Made by a program: the position numbers and the translations under genes. This document shows, one piece after another, positions 54,618 through 62,865 of a DNA stretch of 64,000 nucleotides; position 1 is the stretch's first letter, and the number at the start of each line of letters is the position of its first letter. The notes under the pieces were generated by a model. That model was given only the letters and a program-made list of their open reading frames with translations, was not told the DNA's origin and made no database searches. The DNA comes from Chitinimonas koreensis (GTDB lineage Bacteria; Pseudomonadota; Gammaproteobacteria; Burkholderiales; Chitinimonadaceae), in assembly GCF_014353015.1 (NCBI RefSeq), contig NZ_CP060704.1, positions 2,505,001 to 2,569,000 of the forward strand. Direction: 5' to 3'.

Positions 54618-55634
54618 CTAGCTGATAAACGCGCGCTGGAGCGCTTCTTCCCAGCTCGCAGGGTTAAAGGTGATCGATTCAATCGGCTTGAATTCATCGT
54701 GAATGATGTAGCGCGCCATTCGGCCCGGAATAACGTCACGGCGGACCAGCTCCAAAACACGCTCGGCCGAGCCTTCAACGGCTAGCATAAAATCGAGCGC
54801 GGGGCCGCATTGGCGCTTAAGCCAATCCTTTACGGCCGTATAAGAGCAATCAGCCTCGCGGCGGTACGTTTCAATTCGAGTTTGCTTTTCTTGCAGAAAA
54901 GCGAGGGCGGGATATGCAGCGGCGAGATATTCGCCAGGATGTAGCAGGATTTCGAACGGAATAACGCGGTCAACGGCCTTAAATTCGACCTCGACCCGAA
55001 CCCAAGGGTGGAACGCATGGCCGAGCTGCATGCCCTTTTCGTAGACGCGAGCGAACTTGCCATTCGCACGATGACCGACGTAAAAGGATCGCCCCTTGCC
55101 GGACGGGCGCTTCCAGGCGCCGCGCTCCTCGCAATCGGGCTCCATCACGTGGCAGGTGTAGAGACCGGCCGCGTGATCGGCTTTAGCGCGGTCGACGCTG
55201 TACGACTCGCCAGTGAAGTCGTCATAGGCGCAGTCGACCCGCGTTAACCGAGGACACACGGCCTCGAAACGCAGGAAGTCGTAAAGGCGACGCTCCCAGC
55301 CCTCCTTAGCGGCGGTAATGCCGGTACCGTTCAGCATCACAAGAACCGTGCCGCGCTGGCCGCCAATGCAAACAGTGCCGTAGCCGTCGCCCAGGTCAAA
55401 GGCGTAGTCGTAGAAATTGCGGCCGGACGGCAAGGGGCGAGTGACGGGAAAGCCGAATATGTCGGCGAGACGAGCACTCAGCGCGATGACCATATCGCGC
55501 GGAGCTGGAGTGCGAGCACCGAGATTCCAGCAGGTGTCGGCGGAAATCGTGAAGTTAACCCAGTCAAGAATCGCGCATTGGCCAAAACCGGGCTTTCGAA
55601 CCATCACCTCTTTGACCTTCCCACCGCTCAGCAC
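54618..55634 (-). CDS. replication initiation protein (Rep / pII-like)
   Basis: 338 aa as written from a GTG at 55634; an ATG at 55604 is also possible (AAGG and AGAGG lie nearby). The segments DWVNFTISADTCWNLGA, YDYAFDLGDGYGTVCIGGQR, RLTRVDCAYDDFTGESYSVD and SFYVGHRANGKFARVYEKGM match the replication initiation factor family (RstA-like). It nicks the phage DNA to start rolling-circle replication. Confidence 0.88.
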   Translation of the reverse strand: MLSGGKVKEVMVRKPGFGQCAILDWVNFTISADTCWNLGARTPAPRDMVIALSARLADIFGFPVTRPLPSGRNFYDYAFDLGDGYGTVCIGGQRGTVLVMLNGTGITAAKEGWERRLYDFLRFEAVCPRLTRVDCAYDDFTGESYSVDRAKADHAAGLYTCHVMEPDCEERGAWKRPSGKGRSFYVGHRANGKFARVYEKGMQLGHAFHPWVRVEVEFKAVDRVIPFEILLHPGEYLAAAYPALAFLQEKQTRIETYRREADCSYTAVKDWLKRQCGPALDFMLAVEGSAERVLELVRRDVIPGRMARYIIHDEFKPIESITFNPASWEEALQRAFIS

Positions 55635-55990
55635 GATTGAAACGGTCTGGTGGCTATCCGCTCCCCCCGTATTACTGTGGGGGCGGCCGCGGCCGGCGTA
55701 GCTGCGACGCTTGGGCGCACAGCTACGCCGGCCGCCGCCGCCCTTCCTTCGCGCTCGGCGTCGGCGGCCTGCTGGCGTAGCTGCATGAGGGCGGTCGGGA
55801 ACGCATCACGGTCGCCCGATCGAGCGATGCGCACGGCCTCGTCCAGGGTGACGGACTGGTCCAGGAACCAGCGACCCTCGCGCAACTTGCGGTCGCGGTC
55901 CTGCTGCTCAGCCGTGTAAGCGCCAGCAGCCTCAAGCTCGGCAAGCTGGCGCTGATCGAGGCCAACGTCACGCGGGTAATAGCTCGGCAT
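55628..55990 (-). CDS. phage protein of unknown function
   Basis: 120 aa from the ATG at 55990, which overlaps the stop of the gene upstream. Charged helical N-terminus (DQRQLAELEAAGAYTAEQQD, DEAVRIARSGDRDAFPTALM) and an Ala/Pro-rich tail. No family recognised. Its stop overlaps the GTG of the Rep gene, so the two are coupled. Confidence 0.65.
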   Translation of the reverse strand: MPSYYPRDVGLDQRQLAELEAAGAYTAEQQDRDRKLREGRWFLDQSVTLDEAVRIARSGDRDAFPTALMQLRQQAADAEREGRAAAAGVAVRPSVAATPAAAAPTVIRGERIATRPFQSC

Positions 55991-56181
55991 CACAGCACCC
56001 CGCCGCGAGCAGTACATGCGCCAGCAACGAAGCGGTGAATGTCCTGAATCGCCCAGGTGTAGCCAATGGCGGCGGCCAGCCAGAGGGCCGCCACGGCAAG
56101 CATCAGAGCGATGACCGCGCGCGAAGCCAGCGACCACAAGCGAGGCGTAAAGAGGCGTTGCAGGGCTGACATGAGGGGCAT
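55990..56181 (-). CDS. small phage membrane protein, first gene of the structural operon
   Basis: 63 aa with one hydrophobic helix (AVIALMLAVAALWLAAAIGY). It starts within 20 bases of the first operator copy, so its transcript is a likely repressor target. No clear ribosome site; an internal ATG at 56172 is an alternative start. Confidence 0.6.
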   Translation of the reverse strand: MPLMSALQRLFTPRLWSLASRAVIALMLAVAALWLAAAIGYTWAIQDIHRFVAGACTARGGVL

Positions 56182-56199
56182 TTGGCGGTATCGTCCGTT

Positions 56200-56251
56200 C
56201 AGAAATCTGAAGCATTAATAGCATACAGAAATCTGGATGTACAGAAATCTG
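56200..56251. promoter_or_regulatory. three CAGAAATCTG operator copies
   Basis: Exact copies at 56200-56209, 56226-56235 and 56242-56251, 26 and 16 bases apart. They lie between the minus-strand structural/replication operon and the plus-strand repressor gene. Each copy is a near-palindrome, as expected for a dimeric phage repressor site. Confidence 0.75.
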
Positions 56252-56263
56252 GACGGGAACCGC

Positions 56264-56686
56264 ATGACTATCAACGACCTGCTGAACGAAGCGGCAACAC
56301 AACTAGGGAAGGTGAGCGACGCCACCCTGTCGAAAGAACTCGGCGCATACCAATCGAAGCTCTCCAACTGGAGGCACGGCGAGGGCCAACCTGACCTCTA
56401 CGCCATCTGGCGACTGGCCGAGATAACCGGCCGGGATGTGATGGAAATCATGGCCATCATCGAGGCCGAGCGAGACAAACGCCCCGAGGTAAAAGCGTTC
56501 TTCGAAAAGGTCCTGGAAACAGGGGCTTACAAGAAGGTCATTGCCGCCGGAATCGGCATGGGAGCCATGCTCTCCCCTTTTGGAAGTGGCGACGCCGCAG
56601 CCGCCGCGATGACGCACCTCAGCCCCGCCGGCCTTGACGGCGCGGCCATCGCCGCCGGAATGGCAATGTTTATTATGTCAAGTTAA
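56264..56686 (+). CDS. phage repressor-like helix-turn-helix protein
   Basis: The ATG at 56264 (MTINDLLNEAATQLGKVSDA) follows GGGA and lies beyond the operators; 140 aa. Residues ~15-55 are an XRE-like helix-turn-helix (LSKELGAYQSKLSNWRHGEG, LYAIWRLAEITGRDVMEI). The C-terminus is hydrophobic (KVIAAGIGMGAMLSPFG). The last codons (MFIMSS) come from the attR core, and the TAA is host DNA, so the C-terminus differs between prophage and free phage. Confidence 0.8.
   Translation: MTINDLLNEAATQLGKVSDATLSKELGAYQSKLSNWRHGEGQPDLYAIWRLAEITGRDVMEIMAIIEAERDKRPEVKAFFEKVLETGAYKKVIAAGIGMGAMLSPFGSGDAAAAAMTHLSPAGLDGAAIAAGMAMFIMSS
56655..56683. other. attR of the prophage
   Basis: The XerD arm TTATGTCAAGT and centre TGTTTA match attL exactly; the XerC arm (CGGAATGGCAA) is degenerate. 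The direct repeat with attL is the 19 bases 56665-56683. Confidence 0.85.
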
Positions 56687-56783
56687 AGGGCCGAAGCAGC
56701 CAACCAGCCACACGACAAGCGACCTGCGCGACGTCGCCAATTGATGTGTACCCCACCGCGCCGCTTTATTCGCAAGGTTGATT

Positions 56784-56796
56784 GTTATGTTATAAC
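56784..56796. promoter_or_regulatory. Zur-type operator
   Basis: GTTATGTTATAAC is a palindrome of GTTAT / ATAAC arms, matching the core of proteobacterial Zur boxes. It lies 54 bases before the COG0523 GTPase start, so zinc limitation should switch the operon on. Confidence 0.75.
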
Positions 56797-56850
56797 GTGA
56801 CATAAATCTGGTGCGTCCGGCATCTTGAAAAAGTGAAAAAGGAATGGAAC

Positions 56851-58054
56851 ATGCAGAACCGACCGGCTGATCGCCGCCTTCCCGTCACCGTCCTCTCCGG
56901 CTTTCTCGGCGCCGGCAAGACCACCCTGCTCAACCACGTGCTGCACAACCGCGAAGGTCTGCGCGTGGCCGTCATCGTCAACGACATGTCGGAAGTCAAC
57001 ATCGACGCCCGCGCCGTGCGCGAAGGCGGTGCGCAGCTGTCGCGTTCGGAAGAGCGGCTGGTGGAGCTGAGCAACGGCTGCATCTGCTGCACGCTGCGCG
57101 AAGATCTCCTGGCCGAAATCGGCAAGCTCGCCGGCGAAGGCCGCTTCGACTATCTGCTGATCGAATCGACCGGCATCTCCGAGCCGCTGCCGGTGGCCGA
57201 AACCTTCACCTTCCGGGACGAGGCCGGCATCAGCCTGTCCGACGTCGCCCGTCTCGACACCCTCGTGACCGTGGTCGATGCGTTCAACTTCTTGCGGGAC
57301 CTCGGCAGCGAGGACCTGCTTGCCGCCCGCGGCGAAGCCATGGGGAAGAGGACGATCGTACCGTGGTCGATCTGCTGGTCGAGCAGATCGAGTTCTGCGA
57401 TGTGCTGGTGCTCAACAAGGCCGATCTGGTCAGCCGCGATGAATTGGCGCGCCTCGAAGGCATCCTGGCCTCGCTGAACCCGCGAGCCCGCATCTTGAGC
57501 TGCGAGATGGGCCGGGTGCCCCTGCAGTCGGTGCTCGATACCGGCCTGTTCGATTTCGATGCGGCATCCGAGGCGCCGGGCTGGCTCGCCACCCTGCGCG
57601 GCGAGGAAGTGCCCGAGAGCGAGACCTATGGCATCGGCAGCTTCGTCTATCGCGCACGGCGGCCGTTCCACCCGCGCCGCTGGTGGAACCTGATCCACCG
57701 CGAATGGCCGGGTGTCATTCGCTCCAAAGGCTATTTCTGGCTGGCGACCCGACCCGACTTCGTCGGCAGCTGGTCGCAGGCCGGCGCCGTCTCGCGGCAT
57801 GGGCGGCCGGAATCTGGTGGGCTGCCGTACCCAGGTCCGAGTGGCCGCAGGATGCAGATGGCGTGGCCATGATCCGGGAACGCTGGGATCCGCAGTTCGG
57901 CGACCGCCACCAGGAAATCGTGCTGATCGGAACAGGCATGGATCAGGCGGCCCTGACCGCCGCTTTCGATGCCTGCCTGCTGACGGAGCAAGAGGCAAGC
58001 GGGCCGCTTGCGGCATTGGATGATCCGTTCCCGCACTGGGGGAGGCAGGATTGA
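56851..58054 (+). CDS. COG0523 (CobW/ZigA-type) GTPase, two frameshifts
   Basis: The ATG at 56851 follows AAAAGGAA. Adding one G at 57342-57345 and one at 57801-57803 gives 401 aa. Features: Walker A GFLGAGKT, NDMSEVNID, the metal motif GCICCTLR (CxCC), ESTGISEPLPVAETF, and NKADL. The C-terminal domain has YGIGSFVYRARRPFHPRRWW. A COG0523 protein under a Zur box is expected to be a zinc metallochaperone active under zinc shortage. Confidence 0.92.
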
Positions 58055-58412
58055 ACACGGCCGACGTCCGCGATCCGCGTATTCCCATCACCGTACTGAC
58101 AGGCTTCCTGGGGGCCGGCAAGACCACGGTGCTCAACCGGCTGGTACACGACCCGGCTTTTGCCAATACGGCACTGGTTATCAACGAGCTCGGCAAGATC
58201 GGGGTCGATCATCATCTGGTCCGCGCTGTAGGCCAATCCAGCTTCGCGGCGAGCCGCTACCCCTGGTCATCCATGGCGTACACGACATGCTGTACCCGGT
58301 CGGTACGCTGGACGCCTGGCCTGACGAGTTGCCGCATTCGAGATTGGTCTTCATCGTCGATCAAGTCGATGGACAGGAACTGGAGGCCGATATTCGCCGC
58401 CTGCTCGCCTGA
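58051..58412 (+). pseudogene. second COG0523 GTPase with internal deletion
   Basis: The start (TTG inside the preceding stop) reads RIPITVLTGFLGAGKTTVLN and ALVINELGKIGVDHHLVRAV, then homology jumps to the family C-terminus in another frame (PLVIHGVHDMLYPVGTLDAW, then LPHSRLVFIVDQVDGQ). The CxCC motif, ESTG and NKxD segments are missing, about 600 bases, with the junction near 58235-58255. This is a real deletion, not a single miscalled base. Confidence 0.8.
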
Positions 58413-58480
58413 CGGAGCGGTGTTCTGTATTGCATATAAGACGCATGCCCGAGATTGCTCGACATTTCCTGCGCGCAATT

Positions 58481-58493
58481 GCTATGTTACGGC
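58481..58493. promoter_or_regulatory. second, weaker Zur-like site
   Basis: The context ATTGCTATGTTACGGCG shares 13 of 17 positions with the upstream site ATTGTTATGTTATAACG. It lies about 60 bases before the DUF2796 gene. Confidence 0.45.
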
Positions 58494-58553
58494 GCCGTCA
58501 ATCTGAATGTCATAAATCGCCTTCATCTTCCCTACCCATTCCGAGGAGAACCC

Positions 58554-59120
58554 ATGCAGCTAACGCGCCGCTTGCAAGTTTTCGGCATCCCTTGCCTGAT
58601 GCTCGCTGCTGTTTCCTTCCCTGCTTATGCAAGTGGCAAGGCCCATACCCACGGCCAGATGGAGCTGGATGTGGCGGTGGACGGGCAGCAGCTCTCGATC
58701 CAGATCGAGGCGCCGCTGGATAGCTTGCTGGGGTTCGAACACGCTCCGCGCAACGCCAAGGAGCGCAAGGCCGCGGACGAGCTCCTGCAGCGCATGCGCA
58801 ATGGCGCCGGCCTGCTGCAGCCCTCCCCTGCCGCGCAATGCACCCTGGTCCGGCAGGACGTGGAATCGGCGGTGCTGACCGCGGCCGCCCCTGCCAAGGC
58901 CGGCGCCGGCGCTCACGCTCACGAGGAAGAGGAACACGCCGATCTGGATGCCGACTATGAATTTCGCTGCCTGCAGCCGGCGCAGCTCGGCCAGGTCGAG
59001 CACGGCCTGTTCGAGGCGTTCAGCCGTCTGAACCGGATCGAGGTCCGCATCGCGGGCGCCAAAGGACAGTCCAAGCAAACGCTGAAGCGGCCGGCCAAAA
59101 TGCTGAAGCTGTTGCCATGA
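58554..59120 (+). CDS. DUF2796 periplasmic zinc-binding protein (ZrmA-like)
   Basis: The ATG at 58554 follows GAGGAG; 188 aa. A signal peptide ends near PAYASG; the mature protein begins KAHTHGQMELDVAVDGQQLS and carries a His/Glu-rich loop (AHAHEEEEHADLDADYEFRC). These are features of DUF2796 proteins, which accompany an ABC system in the Zur regulon. Likely a periplasmic metal binder delivering zinc to the transporter encoded next. Confidence 0.85.
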   Translation: MQLTRRLQVFGIPCLMLAAVSFPAYASGKAHTHGQMELDVAVDGQQLSIQIEAPLDSLLGFEHAPRNAKERKAADELLQRMRNGAGLLQPSPAAQCTLVRQDVESAVLTAAAPAKAGAGAHAHEEEEHADLDADYEFRCLQPAQLGQVEHGLFEAFSRLNRIEVRIAGAKGQSKQTLKRPAKMLKLLP

Positions 59121-59839
59121 CCGGTGCGGCCGGCCCGAACCTGGTGGAGGTCGCCGAACTCCGCTTCCGCTGGCCCGGCGCCGGCGCGGATTGCCTGCAG
59201 ATCGAGCAACTGAGCCTGGCGCACGGCGAGTCCCTGTTCATTCGCGGCCCCAGCGGTTGCGGCAAGAGCACGCTCTTGTCGCTGCTGGCCGGCGTGCTGA
59301 CCGCCAAGGTCGGGCACGTCGGCCTCCAGGGCCAATGCTGGAGCAAGCTATCGGCCGCCAAGCGCGATCGCCGGCGGGCCGATCACATCGGCTACATCTT
59401 CCAGCAGTTCAACCTGCTGCCGTATCTCAGCCTGCGCGACAACGTCCTGCTGACTTGCCGCCTGTCGCGCAGCAGGGCCCTGCGGGCCGGCCCGGATCCC
59501 TGGCGCGCCGCGGAGACCTGGCTGCGGGCGATGGGGCTCGGGGAGGAGCTGTGGCAACGCCGGGCGGTCGAGCTGTCGGTCGGCCAGCAGCAGCGCGTCG
59601 CCGCTGCCCGCGCCTTGATCGGGCAACCGGAATTGATCATCGCCGACGAGCCCACCTCGGCGCTGGACGAACCCTTGCGCGACGCCTTCATCGACCGCCT
59701 GCTGTCCGCCTGCAAGGCGGCGGGCAGTGGCCTGCTGTTCGTGAGCCACGACCGCGGCCTGGCCCAGCGTTTCGATCGCCAGGTGGACCTGGCGGCGCTG
59801 AATCGCGCCTACGCCGCCGCGGCGGAGCCGCAGCGATGA
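59117..59839 (+). CDS. ABC transporter ATP-binding protein (ZrmB-like)
   Basis: 240 aa. Walker A GPSGCGKSTLLSLLAG, Q-loop IFQQFNLLPYLSL, signature LSVGQQQRVAAARAL, Walker B LIIADEPTSALD, H-loop LFVSHDRGLA. It resembles the MacB/LolD type that works with FtsX-like permeases. Overlaps the genes on both sides by four bases. Confidence 0.93.
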   Translation: MTGAAGPNLVEVAELRFRWPGAGADCLQIEQLSLAHGESLFIRGPSGCGKSTLLSLLAGVLTAKVGHVGLQGQCWSKLSAAKRDRRRADHIGYIFQQFNLLPYLSLRDNVLLTCRLSRSRALRAGPDPWRAAETWLRAMGLGEELWQRRAVELSVGQQQRVAAARALIGQPELIIADEPTSALDEPLRDAFIDRLLSACKAAGSGLLFVSHDRGLAQRFDRQVDLAALNRAYAAAAEPQR

Positions 59840-61096
59840 AGTGGCTGCTGCAACTGGCGGCCAGCAGCGCCTGGAACCGGCGCTTCGCGCTGTCCCTGGT
59901 GGTGCTGTGCATCGGCTTGTCCACTTTCCTGCTGCTGGCCATCGAGCGCATCCGCCACGACGTGCGGCAGAACTTCGCGCAGTCGGTGTCCGGCACCGAC
60001 CTGATCGTCGGCGCGAGGACGGGATCGGTGCAACTCCTGCTGTATTCGGTGTTCCGCATCGGCAATGCGACCAACAATGTCCGCTGGTCCAGCATCGAAG
60101 CCATTTCCAGGCATCGGGCAGTCGCCTGGGTCATCCCCATCTCGTTGGGCGACTCGCACCGCGGCTTTCCCGTGATCGCGACCTCGCAGGCCTATTTCCA
60201 GCATTTCCGCTACGGCAATCGACAAGCGCTGGCAATGGCCCAAGGTGCCCGGTTCGACGGCGTCTTCGAAGCGGTGCTCGGCAGCGAGGCGGCAAGGCGG
60301 CTGGGCTACCGGTTGGGCCAGCGCATCGTGCTGAGCCACGGCGACGGCGTGCTCGAGGCGAACGACCATGCCGACAAGCCGTTCACCGTGGTCGGCATCC
60401 TGGCGCCGACCGGGACATCCGTGGATCGCTCGGTCCATATCAGCCTCGCGGCCATGGAAGCCCTCCATCTGGACTGGATGGCGGGTGTGCCGATACCGGG
60501 CATGGCGGTACCGGCCGAACAGGTGGGCGAACACGACCTGACGCCCAAGAGCGTCACGGCGGCCCTGATCGGCTTGAAGAGCCGTACCGCGGTGTTCGCC
60601 GTGCAGCGCTCCATCGCCGACTTCGAGGACGAGCCGTTGATGGCCATTTTGCCGGGCGTGGCGCTGGACGAACTCTGGGATGTGGTCGGCGCAGGCGAAC
60701 GCGGCTTGATGGCCATGAGCGCCTTGGTGGGGTGGTCAGTCTGCTGGGTTTGGTCGCCGTGATCATGGCCGGCCTGAATGAACGCCGCAGAGAGCTTTCC
60801 ATCTTGCGGGCGATCGGTGCGGGACCTCGGCAGATCCTGCTGCTCTTGGCCGCCGAAGGCGCGTTGGTCACCGTGGCGGGAATCGTGATCGGCGCATCGG
60901 CCTGTGCGTTCGCCATCCTGTTGCTGGGGATTGGTCGCAAACGCAGTTCGGCATTGCGCTCCGGCTGCAGCCATACGGCCAGCAGGAATGGATGTTGATC
61001 GGCATCCTGCTCGGCGGCGGATGGCTAGCCAGCCTGTTGCCCGGCTATCGCGCCTATCGCCTGTCGCTGGTCGACGGCCTTTCCCCAAGGATCTGA
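59836..61096 (+). CDS. ABC transporter permease, FtsX-like (ZrmC-like), two frameshifts
   Basis: Restoring one G at 60729-60732 and one at 60926-60929 gives 420 aa ending LVDGLSPRI. Order: N-terminal helix (RFALSLVVLCIGLSTFLLLA), a large periplasmic domain (VSGTDLIVGARTGSVQLLLY), then three helices (SLLGLVAVIMAGLNERRREL, ILLLLAAEGALVTVAGIVIG, LIGILLGGGWLASLLPGYRA). This is the FtsX/MacB permease plan. Partner of the ATPase just upstream. Confidence 0.88.
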
Positions 61097-61097
61097 A

Positions 61098-61664
61098 ATG
61101 CGTCCTATCGTCCGCCACGCCGTTTCCTCGCTGGTCTTGTCGTCGCTGCTGCTCATGCCCCCGGTTGCCGCCGCCGGAACGCCCAAGCTGCCGGGCTCCA
61201 GTGCAGTCAAGTCGTATCGGCAGCTGCAGTGGGAAGACTTGATCCCCAAGGGCTGGAGTCCGCAGAAGCGTCTGCGCGAAATGAATCCCGGCATGATCAA
61301 CGACAGCGATTCCGCGGCCAAGAAGGCGATGCGGGATGCCTGGGACAGTGCGCCCACGGTCAAGGCGCTGAATGGCCAGACGGTCAGGCTGCCCGGTTAT
61401 GTCGTGCCGCTGGAAGAGGCCAATGGCGAGCTCAGCGAATTCCTGCTCGTCCCTTATTTCGGCGCCTGCATCCACTCTCCCCCGCCGCCGGCCAATCAGA
61501 TCGTCCATGTCCTCGCGGCCAAGCCGGTCAAGGGCTTGCGCGCGATGGACGTGGTCTGGGCGAGCGGAACCTTGCACACCCAGCGCCAGGACTCCTACAT
61601 GGGGGTGAGCGGCTATCGTCTGTCGGTCGACGCCGTCGAGCCTTACGTGCCGTTTCGGCAATGA
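61098..61664 (+). CDS. DUF3299 exported protein (ZrmD-like)
   Basis: 188 aa with a signal peptide (SSLVLSSLLLMPPVAAAG). DUF3299 hallmarks: QLQWEDLIPKGW, GQTVRLPGYVVPLE, FLLVPYFGACIHSPPPPANQ (Cys-His-Pro motif). It follows the permease by one base, closing the four-gene set. Likely a periplasmic lipoprotein-like or metal-site accessory; its activity is unknown. Confidence 0.88.
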   Translation: MRPIVRHAVSSLVLSSLLLMPPVAAAGTPKLPGSSAVKSYRQLQWEDLIPKGWSPQKRLREMNPGMINDSDSAAKKAMRDAWDSAPTVKALNGQTVRLPGYVVPLEEANGELSEFLLVPYFGACIHSPPPPANQIVHVLAAKPVKGLRAMDVVWASGTLHTQRQDSYMGVSGYRLSVDAVEPYVPFRQ

Positions 61665-61719
61665 CCTGGCCGGTCTGCGGCGCTGCGCCAGGGCGGCCGG
61701 TCGCGCTGGCGGCCGATCG

Positions 61720-62864
61720 CTAGGTCGTCCGGTTCGCGCTGGTCGGTCCACGATCTCGGAAGCATTGCAATGCGAAATCGACCATGCCCTCCACGCTTCC
61801 GCGCTCCCGATATGCCCGTCGCAGATGGCTCGCATCGCTCCCTTCATGCGTGATGCGGTAGATATGCTCAAGCGCCGGCGCGCAATCCAATGCATCGGCA
61901 CAAGGCTGTATGCGGCGCACCGTAGTCAAAATATCCTCACGTAGCGGCATTTGCTCGTAGGACTTCGGATGCACGACCGTGCCGTCCAAGCCGAAACGGC
62001 ACGCTTGGAATCGGTTGTAGTTGTAGACAAGATAATCATCTTCAGCGGGGCGGGCTCGTTTCTTTCCAGTAGATATTTGCAGAGCGCCTGGAGATAACAG
62101 GCCAGCGCTGCTGCGTGCTCTACGGAGAGCGGCGTATCGCAGACACGCAACTCGATCGTCCCATATTCGGGCTTCGGCCGGATGTCCCAATAAAAGTCTT
62201 TCATGCTCTTGACGACGCCCGTATGTTCCATCTTGGCAAAGTACTGGTGTTCGAAATCCTCCCAGCGCAGCAGGAATGGCGCCCGGCCGCTCAACGGGAA
62301 TGCGAATACGGAATTCAGCCTGGCTGAATTGAACAAGGTATCGTGGCCTTGCACGAAGGGAGAAGAGGCCGACAAGGCGATGAAGTGGGGAATGTATCGA
62401 TTCAAGGCGTGCAGCAGGAACAAGGCCTCATCCGCACTCGCGCATCCCACATGGACATGCTGGCCGAAGATCGTGAACTGCTTGGTGAGATAGCCATACA
62501 GCATGGATACCTCCTTGAATCTCGGCTTTTTGAATATGCGGCGCTCGGACCATAACTGGAAAGGATGGGTGCCGCCGCCGCAAATGCCGATATTCAGATG
62601 GTCGCCTGCCTGAACGAGGATGTCGCGCATCTGCTGAAGTTGCGCCAGCAGCGTCGAATGGTTCCCGTGAACGCCGGTCGCGATTTCGATCATGCTTTCG
62701 GTCACTTCGGGCGTGACCGTGCCAGGAAATTGTTTTCGCCCCAACAATTCAAGCATGTCGGGACTGGCCGCATTCAGATCGAAATCGCTCAGGCTGACCA
62801 ATTGCAGTTCGAGTTCCACTCCGAGACTCAATGCCTGCGATGTTTTGAAAGGTTCGAGGGGCAT
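61720..62864 (-). CDS. carboxylate-amine ligase, YbdK/GCS2 family (one frameshift)
   Basis: The ATG at 62864 opens SLGVELELQLVSLSDFDLN, the GCS2 N-terminus. Further motifs: EVTESMIEIATGVH, ICGGGTHPFQLWSERR, FGQHVHVGCASADEALFLLH and FYWDIRPKPEYGTIELRVCD. One missing C at about 62052 breaks the frame; restored, it continues DDYLVYNYNRFQACRFGLDG and ends at 61720, 381 aa. YbdK-type enzymes show weak glutamate-cysteine ligase activity. Confidence 0.9.
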
Positions 62865-62865
62865 G

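Larger units (their letters stand above)
46926..56683. mobile_element. filamentous (Inoviridae-type) prophage, about 9.76 kb
   Basis: It is bounded by the direct repeat AATGTTTATTATGTCAAGT at 46926-46944 and 56665-56683. The minus strand carries, in the usual inovirus order, a small membrane protein, a small protein, Rep, SSB-like, two small proteins, coat, terminator, adsorption protein, DUF2523 and Zot. The plus strand carries early/regulatory genes. No integrase is present, consistent with Xer-mediated integration. Accessory genes are a DNA adenine methylase, a CCDC90-like protein and a secreted Cys-rich protein. Confidence 0.9.
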
